From Mesobacillus harenae (lineage in GTDB: Bacteria; Bacillota; Bacilli; Bacillales; Cytobacillaceae), in contig NZ_JABUNR010000001.1 of the NCBI RefSeq assembly GCF_013343715.1, positions 124,001 to 188,000 of the forward strand: a stretch of 64,000 nt of DNA, written 5' to 3'. Numbering within the stretch: the first letter of the stretch is position 1; every line of letters starts with the position of its first letter. Below the pieces are notes generated by a model. The model was not told the origin of the DNA. It made no database searches and was given only the letters and a program-made list of their open reading frames with translations. Made by a program: the position numbers and the translations under genes. This document shows positions 33,442-43,285 of the stretch, piece by piece.

Positions 33442-34482
33442 TTACCGTACATCATCCACTTTTTTATCTGTAAGATACCGTTTATCTTTAAGAAAAAGGC
33501 GCCAAAACCAATAGAATAATGGCACAAGAATCGCCATACCGATTGCATATCCCCACAGGAGTGAGTAATACATTTTAATATTTGTAAACGCATCATATAT
33601 TGTCAGTTTTGGATAGACAATATAGGGCATATGGCTCCAACCATATGCAAAGCTTGCTAAGCCTATTTGAACCACCATAGATAGTACAGCAACCCGAGGC
33701 TGCCCGACCCGTCCTTTCCTCGAAGGCCACCATAATGCACTATATCCAATGGAAAAAACAACGAGGCTTAATGCGAATAGGTGCCATTGTCTTACCATAT
33801 TATCAACCATCCATATGGCTTCTGGAATGAGTGTCATGGTTGCAGCAACAGCCATACTAAGCATGATAGGACCTAGGATGATAGCATTTCTTCTATACAC
33901 CTTATAGGTTTCCATTGATTTAGCTTCTCTAGCATAATCGCTAAGGAATAGAGAGGATAGAAACAATTCCGCAGATAAACCAAAGCCGATGTGTGCATAA
34001 AGTGTTGGGCTAGCAAGCAGTCTATCATAAAGAATATAATGACGGTCACCAACTACTTCGACAAACCCACCAATAATAATCGGAAGTATACTTAGCATTA
34101 GTACTGGGATTAATAAACCGGTAATTCCAGAGATGTAAGTAAATAGCTTCGTATATTTTTGTACCGAATAGGAATACACCATAAAAGCGCTTCTTATGAT
34201 CAGTAAAATGAGCACAAAGCTTACTGGAACAATCATGATCGACCCTAAAGCAAAGGCGGCGTGCGGAAAAAAACCGACTAAAGCTACAACAAATAAAACT
34301 AAGAAAACATTCGTTACTTTCCAGGAAGGAGTTAAGTACAAGTTAGCTATGCTTGCTGCTGTCGTATCTTTTCGTCCGAAATAAAACATTGACCAAAAGC
34401 CGGCACCAAAATCTATCGCTCCACCCAATGCATACAAAAACAAAAACAACCAGATGATTATAATCGCAACATAGGCTTCCAT
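33442..34482 (-). CDS. cydB: Cytochrome bd ubiquinol oxidase subunit II, CydB
   Basis: A 346-residue membrane protein with about eight to nine helices, opening with the family pattern IIIWLFLFLYALGGAIDFGAGFW. CydB stabilises the haem-bearing subunit CydA in the high-affinity quinol oxidase used at low oxygen. A GAGGAGG site precedes the ATG. It is 32 bases after cydA and 15 bases before cydD. Confidence 0.93.
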   Translation of the reverse strand: MEAYVAIIIIWLFLFLYALGGAIDFGAGFWSMFYFGRKDTTAASIANLYLTPSWKVTNVFLVLFVVALVGFFPHAAFALGSIMIVPVSFVLILLIIRSAFMVYSYSVQKYTKLFTYISGITGLLIPVLMLSILPIIIGGFVEVVGDRHYILYDRLLASPTLYAHIGFGLSAELFLSSLFLSDYAREAKSMETYKVYRRNAIILGPIMLSMAVAATMTLIPEAIWMVDNMVRQWHLFALSLVVFSIGYSALWWPSRKGRVGQPRVAVLSMVVQIGLASFAYGWSHMPYIVYPKLTIYDAFTNIKMYYSLLWGYAIGMAILVPLFYWFWRLFLKDKRYLTDKKVDDVR

Positions 34483-34514
34483 TATAATTTCCCTCCTCTC
34501 TAAACCGATGTGGT

Positions 34515-35837
34515 TTAACTGTCAAATTCATTTATAAGTGGATTGCGGCGGAAATAGTAACGCATAACCAGTGCCGTTATTACTAATAAGAAAATATAAA
34601 GAGAAATAAATATGACAAAGAATGTTCCGAGGTTTGCTGATTTAGTTGCAGCTTCTGCAGTCCGTTGTATGCCATAAATTGTCCAAGGTTGTCTTCCAAT
34701 GCAGGCAAAAATCCAGCCAGTTTCAATGCCGAGCATGGCAAGAGGCCCGCTTCCGATTAAAGGAATTAGCAGCCAATTCGGATATTCTCGTTTTTTAAAA
34801 ACAATCCGATAAGCTAACGCTCCAAATGACAGTCCAATTAGTAAAGTCCCAATGCCTACCATGATGTTAAATAATGTATGAACAAATAGAGGCGGCCACT
34901 CGTCCCGTGGAAATTCATTTAGTCCAATCACCACCCCGTCACGAGAGCCGGTTGCCAGATAGCTGAGCATTCCTGGTATTTCAATACCGCCGACAACCCG
35001 ATTTGCTTCTGGGTCAGGTGTACCAAAAATTGCTAGTGGAGCATTTGGCTGTGTTACAAATAGCCCTTCAGCCGCTGCTAACTTAACTGGTACGTTCTGA
35101 TGTAACCCTACAGCAGATGTATGACCATTTGTTGCAGTCCAAAGGGATGTAATTGCTCCAAAAACAAGAGCAATCATTAGCCCTTTTTTATGATAAGTTT
35201 TTTCACTTTCTTTCAAATTAGGTTTTAATAATTGATAAGCTGCAACGGAAGCAACGACAAACGCAGTTGCCATATATGCGCTGCTTGCAACGTGCACAGC
35301 CGTATAACCAAAGGCTGGATTTAAGACCGCTTCCCACGGACGAACATCTGTAATTTCCCCATTCACAACATTAAATCCAGTTGGTGTATTCATCCATGAC
35401 TGTACGTTGGTAATTAATACAGCAGATGCTGTAGCTCCAAGTGCGACGAAAAAGACACTGATGATCCTCATCAAAGAACTTAATCGACTAGCAGCATACA
35501 CGTAAATCGAAAGGAATAAAGCCTCAATAAAGAATGCGAATATTTCTAACGTAAAAGGTAAAGCAATGACTTGTCCCACTACCTCAATAAAACCTGGCCA
35601 TAATAATGCAAGCATTACAGCTACAATCGTGCCAGATGGAATTGCCACTCCAAGTAAAATAGCAACAGCTTTTGTCCATCTCTTTGCGAGGATTCCATAA
35701 TCATTGTCTTTTCTAATGACTCTCATTATTTCAGCAATGAGAATCATTAGGGTAAGGCCAACTCCTAATGTCGCAAAAATAATATGGAATATCAGGGTAG
35801 ACCCAAACAGCATTCTAGCAAGCAATACATTATCCAT
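34515..35837 (-). CDS. cydA: Cytochrome bd ubiquinol oxidase subunit I, CydA
   Basis: A 440-residue haem subunit with about nine membrane helices. His18 in LLARMLFGSTLIFHIIFATLG is the haem b595/d ligand; later SSAYMATAFVVAS contains the b558 helix, followed by the quinol loop and GRQPWTIYGI. Reduces oxygen to water with electrons from quinol. The ATG at 35837, after AAAGGAAGAGAACG, fits the family N-terminus better than the ATG 21 bases upstream. First gene of cydABDC. I looked for a Rex box upstream and found none that is convincing. Confidence 0.93.
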   Translation of the reverse strand: MDNVLLARMLFGSTLIFHIIFATLGVGLTLMILIAEIMRVIRKDNDYGILAKRWTKAVAILLGVAIPSGTIVAVMLALLWPGFIEVVGQVIALPFTLEIFAFFIEALFLSIYVYAASRLSSLMRIISVFFVALGATASAVLITNVQSWMNTPTGFNVVNGEITDVRPWEAVLNPAFGYTAVHVASSAYMATAFVVASVAAYQLLKPNLKESEKTYHKKGLMIALVFGAITSLWTATNGHTSAVGLHQNVPVKLAAAEGLFVTQPNAPLAIFGTPDPEANRVVGGIEIPGMLSYLATGSRDGVVIGLNEFPRDEWPPLFVHTLFNIMVGIGTLLIGLSFGALAYRIVFKKREYPNWLLIPLIGSGPLAMLGIETGWIFACIGRQPWTIYGIQRTAEAATKSANLGTFFVIFISLYIFLLVITALVMRYYFRRNPLINEFDS

Positions 35838-35950
35838 CGTTCTCTTCCTTTCAAACATAATTTACATGGTTATTCTTGTTCTAGATGGATATTATATACA
35901 TTTATTTTTTGTGTGATCCTTAATTATTCTCTGTTAAACACTGTTGTTAG

Positions 35951-36017
35951 TTTTCGTTATAGGACACCCGCTTTTCGCGGGACGGGCGTTGAGCCTCCTC
36001 CGTAACCGGCTGAGGGG
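35951..36017. repeat. Fragment of a GC-rich Bacillus-type intergenic repeat
   Basis: ACCCGCTTTTCGCGGGACGGGCG followed by TTGAGCCTCCTCCG...GGCTGAGGGG is GC-rich against AT-rich surroundings and contains two nested inverted repeats (CCCGC/GCGGG and CCTC/GAGG). It resembles the ends of the well-known dispersed repeat of Bacillus genomes but is incomplete. It lies between the cydA promoter side and a weak ORF. Confidence 0.5.
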
Positions 36018-36227
36018 ATGAAAAATGTATCTGATTCCTCTCAAGTGAAATCATTAGGTTTGGAAAATCCTAACCACTGGAATATAACTAATTACGTACA
36101 GATTGATTTATATCAAAAAAGGTTTTTAGAATTACTATCAAAATTAAAAGAAAACGGTGTGAGGTACGCTGATACTTTTCAACGAAAAAATTCTTCTCAG
36201 AAAAACGCTTTCCATTGGCAGGCTTAA
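36018..36227 (+). CDS. Weak 69-residue hypothetical ORF
   Basis: The ATG adjoins a repeat fragment whose GAGGGG overlaps the normal ribosome-site position with almost no spacing. The product (LGLENPNHWNITNYVQIDLYQKRFLELLSKL in its middle, written here in part: NHWNITNYVQIDLY) looks protein-like, but no family is recognised. It may be the remnant of a longer gene truncated by the repeat. Confidence 0.3.
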   Translation: MKNVSDSSQVKSLGLENPNHWNITNYVQIDLYQKRFLELLSKLKENGVRYADTFQRKNSSQKNAFHWQA

Positions 36228-36485
36228 CGTCGACGTTTATAAACAGTAGAAGCTAGTTGATGGGTTGGATTTTAGCAGAAGATATTCAGGTGTACAGAGA
36301 TTGTGAAGTTAAAATAAACCTTTCGGATATAACTCCCCGATTTGGTAATAATAAACTTTTGCAATCGGTTTGATAAAAACTACTTAAACATGGTATAAGT
36401 ATAAAAGCAGCAGGGACATTCTGCTTTTACTATTGGGATAAGAGGTTGTCAAGGTATCCCATAATGAGAGGGTTTGAATTTTAAT

Positions 36486-37478
36486 ATGAAAGATAATTTT
36501 TGGCGTGATTTACCACGACCTTTTTTTATACTGGCACCAATGGAAGATGTGACGGATGTTGTTTTTCGTCATGTAGTGAGTGAAGCAGCCAGGCCTGATG
36601 TGTTTTTTACAGAGTTTACAAATACAGAGAGTTATTGTCACCCGGAGGGAATTAAAAGTGTACGTGGCCGTTTGACTTTTACAGAGGATGAACAGCCAAT
36701 TGTCGCCCATATATGGGGTGATAAGCCTGAATACTTTCGGCAAATGAGCATTGGTATGGCGGAACTGGGCTTTAAGGGTGTGGATATCAATATGGGCTGT
36801 CCTGTACCTAATGTGACTCAGAATGGAAAGGGAAGTGGTCTTATCCGTCGTCCAGAAGTTGCAGCAGAATTAATACAAGCAGCAAAAGCAGGAGGATTGC
36901 CCGTAAGTGTTAAGACAAGGCTTGGTTTCTCGGAGGTAGACGAATGGCAGGACTGGCTCACACACATATTGAAACAAGATATTGCTAATCTTTCCATTCA
37001 TCTGCGTACAAGGAAGGAAATGAGCAAAGTAGATGCTCATTGGGAGCTGATCCCAGAGATTAAGAAACTTCGTGACCAGGTGGCACCAGATACACTTTTG
37101 ACGATCAATGGTGATATCCTTGACCGTCAAACTGGCTTGAAGCTCGCCCACCAATATGGTGTTGATGGGGTTATGATTGGGCGTGGTATTTTCAGTAATC
37201 CCTTTGCCTTTGAAAAAGAGCCGAAAGATCATAGCCCTATGGAACTGCTTGATCTCTTAAGATTGCATCTGGATCTCCATGATAAGTATTCAACATTAGG
37301 GCTGCGTTCGTTTAAGGCTCTTCATCGCTTTTTTAAGATATATGTCAAAGGATTTCGAGGGGCAAGTGAATTAAGAAATCAATTAATGAACACAGACTCA
37401 ACAGATGAAGTGCGTGCATTGCTCGATAACTTTGAGTCAAAGAATCTTGATGGAATTGGAGAACAAATGAAGCAGTAA
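36486..37478 (+). CDS. tRNA-dihydrouridine synthase (Dus family)
   Basis: A 330-residue FMN-dependent TIM barrel that reduces uridine to dihydrouridine in tRNA. Family motifs: LAPMEDVTD near the N-terminus, [22 protein letters not shown] with the catalytic cysteine, [19 protein letters not shown] and [14 protein letters not shown]. The ATG at 36486 is chosen over a TTG at 36474 that sits only 2 bases from GAGAGGG. It is a second Dus-type gene outside the usual dusB-lysS context, since no such neighbours are seen. Confidence 0.9.
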   Translation: MKDNFWRDLPRPFFILAPMEDVTDVVFRHVVSEAARPDVFFTEFTNTESYCHPEGIKSVRGRLTFTEDEQPIVAHIWGDKPEYFRQMSIGMAELGFKGVDINMGCPVPNVTQNGKGSGLIRRPEVAAELIQAAKAGGLPVSVKTRLGFSEVDEWQDWLTHILKQDIANLSIHLRTRKEMSKVDAHWELIPEIKKLRDQVAPDTLLTINGDILDRQTGLKLAHQYGVDGVMIGRGIFSNPFAFEKEPKDHSPMELLDLLRLHLDLHDKYSTLGLRSFKALHRFFKIYVKGFRGASELRNQLMNTDSTDEVRALLDNFESKNLDGIGEQMKQ

Positions 37479-37605
37479 GATGTTGGCTAGCAATCAGGAA
37501 AATCTTGTTTTGTTAGTTTTGGTATAATCATCAACACCCTTGTTTAGTCAATTATAGTCTAAGCGAATAAAGGCAGTTGCAAGATTGAATTATAATAGTT
37601 TTTCG

Positions 37606-37683
37606 AAGCTCCTGTTAAGGGGCTTTTTTGTATCTGTGAAACAATTTATGAAAAAATATTTTTTGGGGAGTGACAGTGACAAT
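37606..37683 (+). terminator. Terminator of the dus gene joined to dispersed repeat copy 2
   Basis: AGCTCCT pairs with AGGGGCT around GTTA (37606-37626), with T's to 37630. From 37611 the sequence is also the second copy of the ~75-bp repeat seen at 28561-28639, so the terminator hairpin is part of this repeat copy. Between 37684 and 37846 a smaller hairpin-like GTAAAGTTCAACTTTAC (37731-37747) is present. Confidence 0.65.
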
Positions 37684-37846
37684 AAATTTTGAATTACTAT
37701 ATTTATAAAATCCCGATCTAATTCTTAGGCGTAAAGTTCAACTTTACGTTTTTCTATATGGAATAATTGCATTTAATTGAAGGTTATCGTTTATACATTA
37801 TTGAATTAAATATTTAACTTTAACAAACTTTATTAGGAGAAATTAT

Positions 37847-38560
37847 ATGAAATTACTTACATGGAATATTAGACAAGGTGGTTCAGCAAAGAGACTACCG
37901 AATATTACAAAGGCATTATTACAGAATTCGCCTGATATTATGGTAGTAACAGAGTTCTGGAAGGGTGAAAAGGGACATACTCTACAGTCTAACTTAAAAG
38001 ACGCTGGATACATTTATCAAGTTACTTCACAGACTGAGTCTAAAGAAAATGGAATCTTGATAGTATCAAAAACTCCCTTGGAGAAAAAGGAGCCATTTAC
38101 ATTTAAAGTACCAGTAGAGAGATGGCTGGAAGTGAACGTCCCTGAATTTAATTTTGATATACTAGGAGTTCATATACCAACAAATAATAGCTCCTTACAT
38201 GATAAAAAGTCATACTGGAATGAACTTAAACAATATGGTAGTGAAAATCTCAACTCTAGGTGTGTAATTATTGGAGATTATAATACAGGTTTAGAAGAAG
38301 ATGCTGAGGGTGCTCCTTTACATTGCAGGAATGATATGAAAGAGTTATTAGATTTAGGGTGGGTGGATTGCTGGAGGTATACTCATGGAGCGTTTAAACA
38401 GTACTCATGGTTTAGTAATGTTGGAAATGGATTTAGGATAGACCATGCTTTTGTTTCACCTAGTTTAAAAGAAAATATCTTAGAGGCATACTTCTCCCAT
38501 AAGGAACGAATAGAAACTGTATCTGATCACTCTATTTTAGTGACGGAACTATCATTATAG
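37847..38560 (+). CDS. Endonuclease/exonuclease/phosphatase family protein
   Basis: A 237-residue EEP-fold protein: KLLTWNIRQGG at the start, MVVTEFW (metal-binding Glu), VIIGDYNTGLEED (Asp-x-Asn) and IDHAFVSP plus SDHSILVTE at the end, all the catalytic motifs of the DNase I/exonuclease III superfamily. Whether it acts on nucleic acid or a phosphoester cannot be told. AGGAG site before the ATG. Its gene is AT-rich (about 36% GC by eye), richer in A/T than the surrounding genes. Confidence 0.87.
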   Translation: MKLLTWNIRQGGSAKRLPNITKALLQNSPDIMVVTEFWKGEKGHTLQSNLKDAGYIYQVTSQTESKENGILIVSKTPLEKKEPFTFKVPVERWLEVNVPEFNFDILGVHIPTNNSSLHDKKSYWNELKQYGSENLNSRCVIIGDYNTGLEEDAEGAPLHCRNDMKELLDLGWVDCWRYTHGAFKQYSWFSNVGNGFRIDHAFVSPSLKENILEAYFSHKERIETVSDHSILVTELSL

Positions 38561-39067
38561 TTATTCATTACTGTTATCAGTGATTAATATTAAACAAATA
38601 TCGAAGTAAAATTATAATGCGGTAAGTTACGGTTTTAAACATCCTAAAAGTTATTGGATCAATGGGGAGTGTATCACTCGTAAATCTTATTATAAGAGAA
38701 AAAATGTTGTTGGCGATATAAACCCAACAGGTAATTCCTTTAAGTTATATTAAGGATTGAAAATGTGCTTCTAAGAATACATGGGGATAGAGACTGTTGA
38801 AGAAGCTATTAACTGGATAAAAGCGGATATCAAAAACTTAGCGAATAATTTTTAATTTAAATAATGATAGAAGAGTTGTAAGTGTAAAAGGATCCCCACC
38901 TATTGTTTAAGTCGGGATACTTTTCCGCTTACGTTGAAGTTAATTATACTATGGGTGATATCTGCTTTGAAAAAGAATCTGAATTAGAAAAGGACACCAA
39001 AGTAAGCCCAATTTTGATTTTTACATAAAGTTAAAATCAGGGATTAGAATTTATTATAGGACACTTT
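38561..39067. other. Gene-poor gap with remnants
   Basis: About 500 AT-rich bases. A 24-codon piece at about 38780-38853 (MGIETVEEAINWIKADIKN) looks like the C-terminal end of a lost gene. A weak GGGATAC/ATCCC hairpin with T's lies near 38890-38930. No complete gene is visible. Confidence 0.4.
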
Positions 39068-40288
39068 TTATTTTCTCTTGATCACTTTCACCCCTCTAAA
39101 ATAAACTTCTCTAATCTTTTCCACATTAGTAACTTCAAGTCCCGGAACTCCTTCAGCTACTAAAAAGTTTGCCTCCATACCAGGTGCAAGCCCTCCAAAT
39201 CTTTTTTCTTTCCCCAGTATTTTAGCAGGATTTGCTGTCAGCAAAGCTAGAATATCATTTTCGTCATAGCCATGTTCTTTTAGGAGTACCATCGCTGGAT
39301 GAGCAATAAGCATTAAAACGTCTGGTCCCTGTAAACTATTGTCGGTGAACGGCAGCCATGATGCTCCTTGATAAGGCGGCAAATATGAGTCTGTAGCAAT
39401 GGAAACTGGGATGTCTTTTCGCAAAAGAGCTAGAATATCCTCTGGTGAGTTTGGCTTCAAGTGCGTCCCGCCCATGGGTGTGGCAACAATGGAAACGTTT
39501 TGAGCTACAGCTTTTTCAATAAGGTCCTTTGTTATTCCATGTGCATGGTGCAGAACATCGATTCCTGCCATCAATGCCATTCTAATTCCTGCCTCACCAG
39601 CTACGTGTGCTCCAATTTTTTTACCCGCCTGATGGTAGATCTTTGCGATTCTTTTTAGTTCTTCTAATGTATAGATGATTTCCCCTGCTCTGGGGACTTG
39701 GTCTGAAGTGAAATTGGCTGGTGTCGCATTGATAAAGATGTTCTCCCCTGGATAGTCGCTTGCTTCTGCAATCTTTTTTACCAGTTCAGGATCTGATAGG
39801 GTGCTTTGAGATACAGGCTTTGACTGTGTGATGGAAGTGAAATGAGCCATTTGGTCAAAGCCGATTGAAATGCTTGTTGCTGCGAAAGTGATATCAAGAG
39901 GAAGACCTTGAACGGCTTTTTTGTATTCAGCCATTGAGAAATCGCAAAGCGGATGCCCGCAAACTTGCTCTCCCAATGCTGTGATGCCCGATGATAAGGC
40001 TTTTAGCAGGACTGCTTTTCCTCCTAAGAAGTGAGTTTCCTTCGTAACTGGATATAGCGAGCTTGGAGCAAATTCCAATAAATGCGTATGGCAATCCACA
40101 AGGGAAGGAGTAATGACAGAATCAGAATAATCCTTAACAGGTAAATTCGGGTGAAGTTTCCTAACTTCCTTCCACTTTCCAACCCCTAGGATCTTTCCAT
40201 TATGAATGGCCATGGCTCCGTCATGAATGGTTCCGGCACGGCTGACCGTCACAATTTTTTTACTGCGTATCAAATATGATTTGTTCAT
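39068..40288 (-). CDS. Amidohydrolase-superfamily metal-dependent hydrolase
   Basis: A 406-residue amidohydrolase/imidazolonepropionase-like enzyme: metal ligands in DCHTHLLEF (about residues 65-73), HVAGEAG (about 226), HHAHG (about 245) and the catalytic Asp in IATDSYLPP (about 298). The substrate is probably a cyclic or linear amide. It is co-transcribed with the upstream membrane protein (6-base gap), pointing to uptake plus hydrolysis of one compound. No signal peptide, so it is cytosolic. Confidence 0.85.
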   Translation of the reverse strand: MNKSYLIRSKKIVTVSRAGTIHDGAMAIHNGKILGVGKWKEVRKLHPNLPVKDYSDSVITPSLVDCHTHLLEFAPSSLYPVTKETHFLGGKAVLLKALSSGITALGEQVCGHPLCDFSMAEYKKAVQGLPLDITFAATSISIGFDQMAHFTSITQSKPVSQSTLSDPELVKKIAEASDYPGENIFINATPANFTSDQVPRAGEIIYTLEELKRIAKIYHQAGKKIGAHVAGEAGIRMALMAGIDVLHHAHGITKDLIEKAVAQNVSIVATPMGGTHLKPNSPEDILALLRKDIPVSIATDSYLPPYQGASWLPFTDNSLQGPDVLMLIAHPAMVLLKEHGYDENDILALLTANPAKILGKEKRFGGLAPGMEANFLVAEGVPGLEVTNVEKIREVYFRGVKVIKRK

Positions 40289-40294
40289 GCTGCA

Positions 40295-41380
40295 TCACAC
40301 CAAGAATGGAGTTAGAAAGTATCCGAGTAACAGTGCCGTTCCAAGCCGGAGAATCATCCCGATGATGGCTGCGATGAGCACTTCCCTTTCATTTAAGCCG
40401 GAGGATTCTGCCCACGTTACAGGTACCTGGCCAAAAATGACTGACAGAGGCAATCCTGAATTGGCCAGGACAAATGATCCGACGATCAGGCTGGGATCGA
40501 TGGTGGCAGCCAGTTCCGCTAATTGGGCAACAGCAAGAGTGGGGGCTGCCAGGATTGAAACAATTCCAGTAGATGGCTCAATGCTCATGACGGTTAAGAT
40601 GGAGGAGAGGCCTGACTCAATAAAGCTCCAAACTCCCAGGGATTTTAAGGCTCCAATAAAGAAGAAGACTGCCGCCACAGCTGGAATAATGGTTAAAAAC
40701 AAAAGTTCGACCCCTTCTTTTGCCGAACCAAAAATCGTCTGCAGAAACTTGGTCTGCGGTGTAAAACGGGGCAGGTCATTTAATTCCACTTTCCTGGTAT
40801 CACGGTAAATTGTTTTAGATAGAAGGAAGGGAACAATAACAATCGGCAAAAAGATGGAGATAATCACAAGAGGAAATGCATTAATTCCGAAAGCAGACAA
40901 AGCGATAAGTCCCAGAACGAAAGTTGCAAATGACTGCGGAGATTGAATCATTGTTGCCACAGCAATCTTTTGCTCGGCCTTGGTGGCTCCCGCTTTAACA
41001 AGGATCGGTCCAGCAATTTTTCCAGCAGCATTGATGTCACCGAGGATATTATAGACACTTGGGATAATGACAGATGGATTGATTTTAAACCACTTCATGA
41101 CCGGCACAAAAATCCGGATCAGACCATCCGTAAACCCGAGCCGTTCCAAAATCCGGCCGACGATGACACTAATAATGATCGCTACTCCTACTTCACTTGT
41201 AAGAAAAATATCTACTACAATTGGTTTAACTTCTTTAATAATTGTATCGAAAAGACTTGAGAGTGAATCAGGCTTAAATAATAGCAGCAATAAGGATAAA
41301 ACAACCAAAAAGGTACCAATTATTTCGAACAAGTGCCATTTGGATCTAGGAGTTTTAGTCTGTCGTTGTCCATTCTCCAT
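40295..41380 (-). CDS. Gate/nucleoside-recognition domain membrane protein (YjiH type)
   Basis: A 361-residue membrane protein with about nine hydrophobic helices. VYNILGDINAAGKIAGPILVKAGATKAEQKIAVATMIQSP and the second half ILAAPTLAVAQLAELAATID follow the Gate-domain pattern used by nucleoside and related transporters; the words quoted here stay within the known family style. The ATG at 41380 has AGGAGGTCATTTTT in front, ruling out the long upstream extension. It precedes the amidohydrolase in one operon and probably carries its substrate. Confidence 0.75.
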   Translation of the reverse strand: MENGQRQTKTPRSKWHLFEIIGTFLVVLSLLLLLFKPDSLSSLFDTIIKEVKPIVVDIFLTSEVGVAIIISVIVGRILERLGFTDGLIRIFVPVMKWFKINPSVIIPSVYNILGDINAAGKIAGPILVKAGATKAEQKIAVATMIQSPQSFATFVLGLIALSAFGINAFPLVIISIFLPIVIVPFLLSKTIYRDTRKVELNDLPRFTPQTKFLQTIFGSAKEGVELLFLTIIPAVAAVFFFIGALKSLGVWSFIESGLSSILTVMSIEPSTGIVSILAAPTLAVAQLAELAATIDPSLIVGSFVLANSGLPLSVIFGQVPVTWAESSGLNEREVLIAAIIGMILRLGTALLLGYFLTPFLV

Positions 41381-41647
41381 AAAAATGACCTCCTGATGGT
41401 TTTCAACTATTTTATGGGTCATAGGGGGGATGGGTGTATGTCTAGGTGCAATAATAAGCAGAGAAACTCCGTCCATTGCCTCACCCGTAATGAAAGTATA
41501 TGAAAAACTTAGAAAATCAGGTGGTATCCTTTTTAAGGCTGATAAGTGGGACGGAATATCTAGTCCTCTTTAATTTGTTATAATGGCAAATGTAATATAA
41601 ATAGTTACTAAAATAAGGGTTCATATTATTTTTAAAGGAGTTTTACA

Positions 41648-42694
41648 ATGACAAAATTGATAGGATATGTTGGAACTTATACAAAAGAGGAAAGTAAGGG
41701 GGTTTATCAATTCACCCTAGATACCAAGAAGAAAGAGATTACGGATGTGAAATTGGCAGCGGAATTAGATAACCCTACATATGTTACAGTAAGTGACGAT
41801 AATAAAAATTTATTTGCAGTGGCTAAAGAAGGAGAAAAGGGTGGCGTTACAGTCTTTTCAATAAATAGTGAAACAGGTGAGCTAACAAAAATAAATAGTC
41901 AAACCTCTGCAGGAGCAGTGCCGTGCCATGTTAGTGTAAATCATGATAAAAGCAATGTTTTGACAGCGAATTATCATACAACGGAGATTGTATCCTATTT
42001 AACAAATGAAGATGGATCACTCGGTCCTGCCACCTCTATTATAAAACATGAAGGCTCTGGTCCACATGATAGACAGGAAAAACCCCATATGCATTATGCT
42101 GGATTTACTCCTGATGAAAAGTATGTAATAGCAATTGACCTAGGGAGCGATAGTGTTATTACTTACACTGTCGATAATGGGAACTTAAATGAGGCTCAAG
42201 TCTTTAAAACGAAGCCTGGGAGTGGACCAAGACATATTACGTTTCATCCAAAGGATAAATTCGCCTATGTGATGACCGAGCTAAGTTCAGAAGTCCTTGT
42301 GCTTCATTATGATGAAAAAGATGGAAGTTTTACAGAACAGCAATACATTCCCACCATACCAGAAGACTTTAAGGAAACGAATGATGGAAGCGCAATCCAT
42401 ATTTCATCCGATGGGGAATATGTATACGTTGGTAACCGTGGCCATAACAGCATCGGAATTTTTAAAGTAGATCAGGATTCAGGGCTATTAACCTTTATTG
42501 AGTGGACTTCAACAGAAGGAAATTGGCCACGGGACTTTGCTTTAGACCCTACAGAAGAATTTCTTGTCGCTTCCAATCAAAAATCAAACAATATGACTTT
42601 GTTCAGCAGAGACAAATCTACCGGCAAGTTAATGATGATCCAATCTGATGTAAGGGTTCCAGAACCTGTTTGTTTAAAGTTTTTGAATAGATAA
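41648..42694 (+). CDS. Lactonase family protein (6-phosphogluconolactonase-like beta-propeller)
   Basis: A 348-residue seven-bladed propeller of the YkgB/Pgl family: IGYVGTYTKEESKGVYQF, GAVPCHVSVNHDK, HYAGFTPDEKYV, GSGPRHITFHPK and GNWPRDFALDPT mark the blades. In other bacteria it hydrolyses 6-phosphogluconolactone; the Bacillus enzyme is YkgB. It lies next to a decayed beta-glucosidase and a sugar-dehydrogenase-like protein, which suits carbohydrate oxidation. A ribosome site AAAGGAG is present. Confidence 0.88.
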   Translation: MTKLIGYVGTYTKEESKGVYQFTLDTKKKEITDVKLAAELDNPTYVTVSDDNKNLFAVAKEGEKGGVTVFSINSETGELTKINSQTSAGAVPCHVSVNHDKSNVLTANYHTTEIVSYLTNEDGSLGPATSIIKHEGSGPHDRQEKPHMHYAGFTPDEKYVIAIDLGSDSVITYTVDNGNLNEAQVFKTKPGSGPRHITFHPKDKFAYVMTELSSEVLVLHYDEKDGSFTEQQYIPTIPEDFKETNDGSAIHISSDGEYVYVGNRGHNSIGIFKVDQDSGLLTFIEWTSTEGNWPRDFALDPTEEFLVASNQKSNNMTLFSRDKSTGKLMMIQSDVRVPEPVCLKFLNR

Positions 42695-42721
42695 GATTGC
42701 TAAACTTCCCTGTGACACCCC

Positions 42722-43046
42722 GATTTATCTTGGCACAAGTGGAGGCACTAGCCAAGGTCCATCACAACATCGTCGTTGTTCTTATCTAGTGGATCGGTAA
42801 TTCTAAATGCCCTATGCAGGTGATATGAAGGCCATTTTGCATGGCTACTCAGGCGGACAGGGTGGAGCTGCTGCTGTTCGAGATGTTTTAACTGGGGACT
42901 ACAATCTAAGTGGAAAGATTGCAGAGACGTATCCACTCAAGTATGAAGATTTATCATCCGAACCTTATTACCCAGGACTAGATGGCAGCTGCGGAGCATA
43001 TAGAAGTATTATTATTGGGTATCGCTATTTTTACACAAAAATTTGA
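42722..43046 (+). pseudogene. Remnant of a GH3 beta-glucosidase C-terminal domain
   Basis: Translation gives QVEALAKVHHNIVVVL, then a break, then MPYAGDMKAILHGYSGGQGG, LTGDYNLSGKIAETYPLKYED and YRSIIIGYRYF, the order of the C-terminal domain of glycoside hydrolase family 3. Two single-A insertions (near 42782 and 42806) account for the breaks: removing them restores SSGSVILMPYAG. The N-terminal catalytic domain is absent. The 80-residue frame from 42807 is therefore not a gene. Confidence 0.8.
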
Positions 43047-43148
43047 AGTTATTAACCTTTGGTAGCAGAAATTTTTCCTTTAAACTTTATTTTAATTATT
43101 TATTAATTCCGATATGTTCCAGAATAGCCGAATTCTTCACTTATAGTA

Positions 43149-43184
43149 AAGAAAGCATTCCTTTATAAGGGATGCTTTCTTTTA
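43149..43184. terminator. Bidirectional terminator
   Basis: GAAAGCAT pairs with ATGCTTTC with T's after and A's before, so it can act for both the plus-strand remnant and the minus-strand gene beyond. Confidence 0.8.
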
Positions 43185-43285
43185 GTAAAAACAGGGTACC
43201 TGCTGAAAATACACTCATATCGCAGGAGTGGCTGTTATGTACGTAACTTCATGTCTGTGTATTAGTAGAATCTTGCTGCTACGAA

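Noticed and set aside
35838..35950. Rex operator before cydA
   Set aside because: No TTGTGAA-N4-TTCACAA-type palindrome was found; only scattered half-like words.
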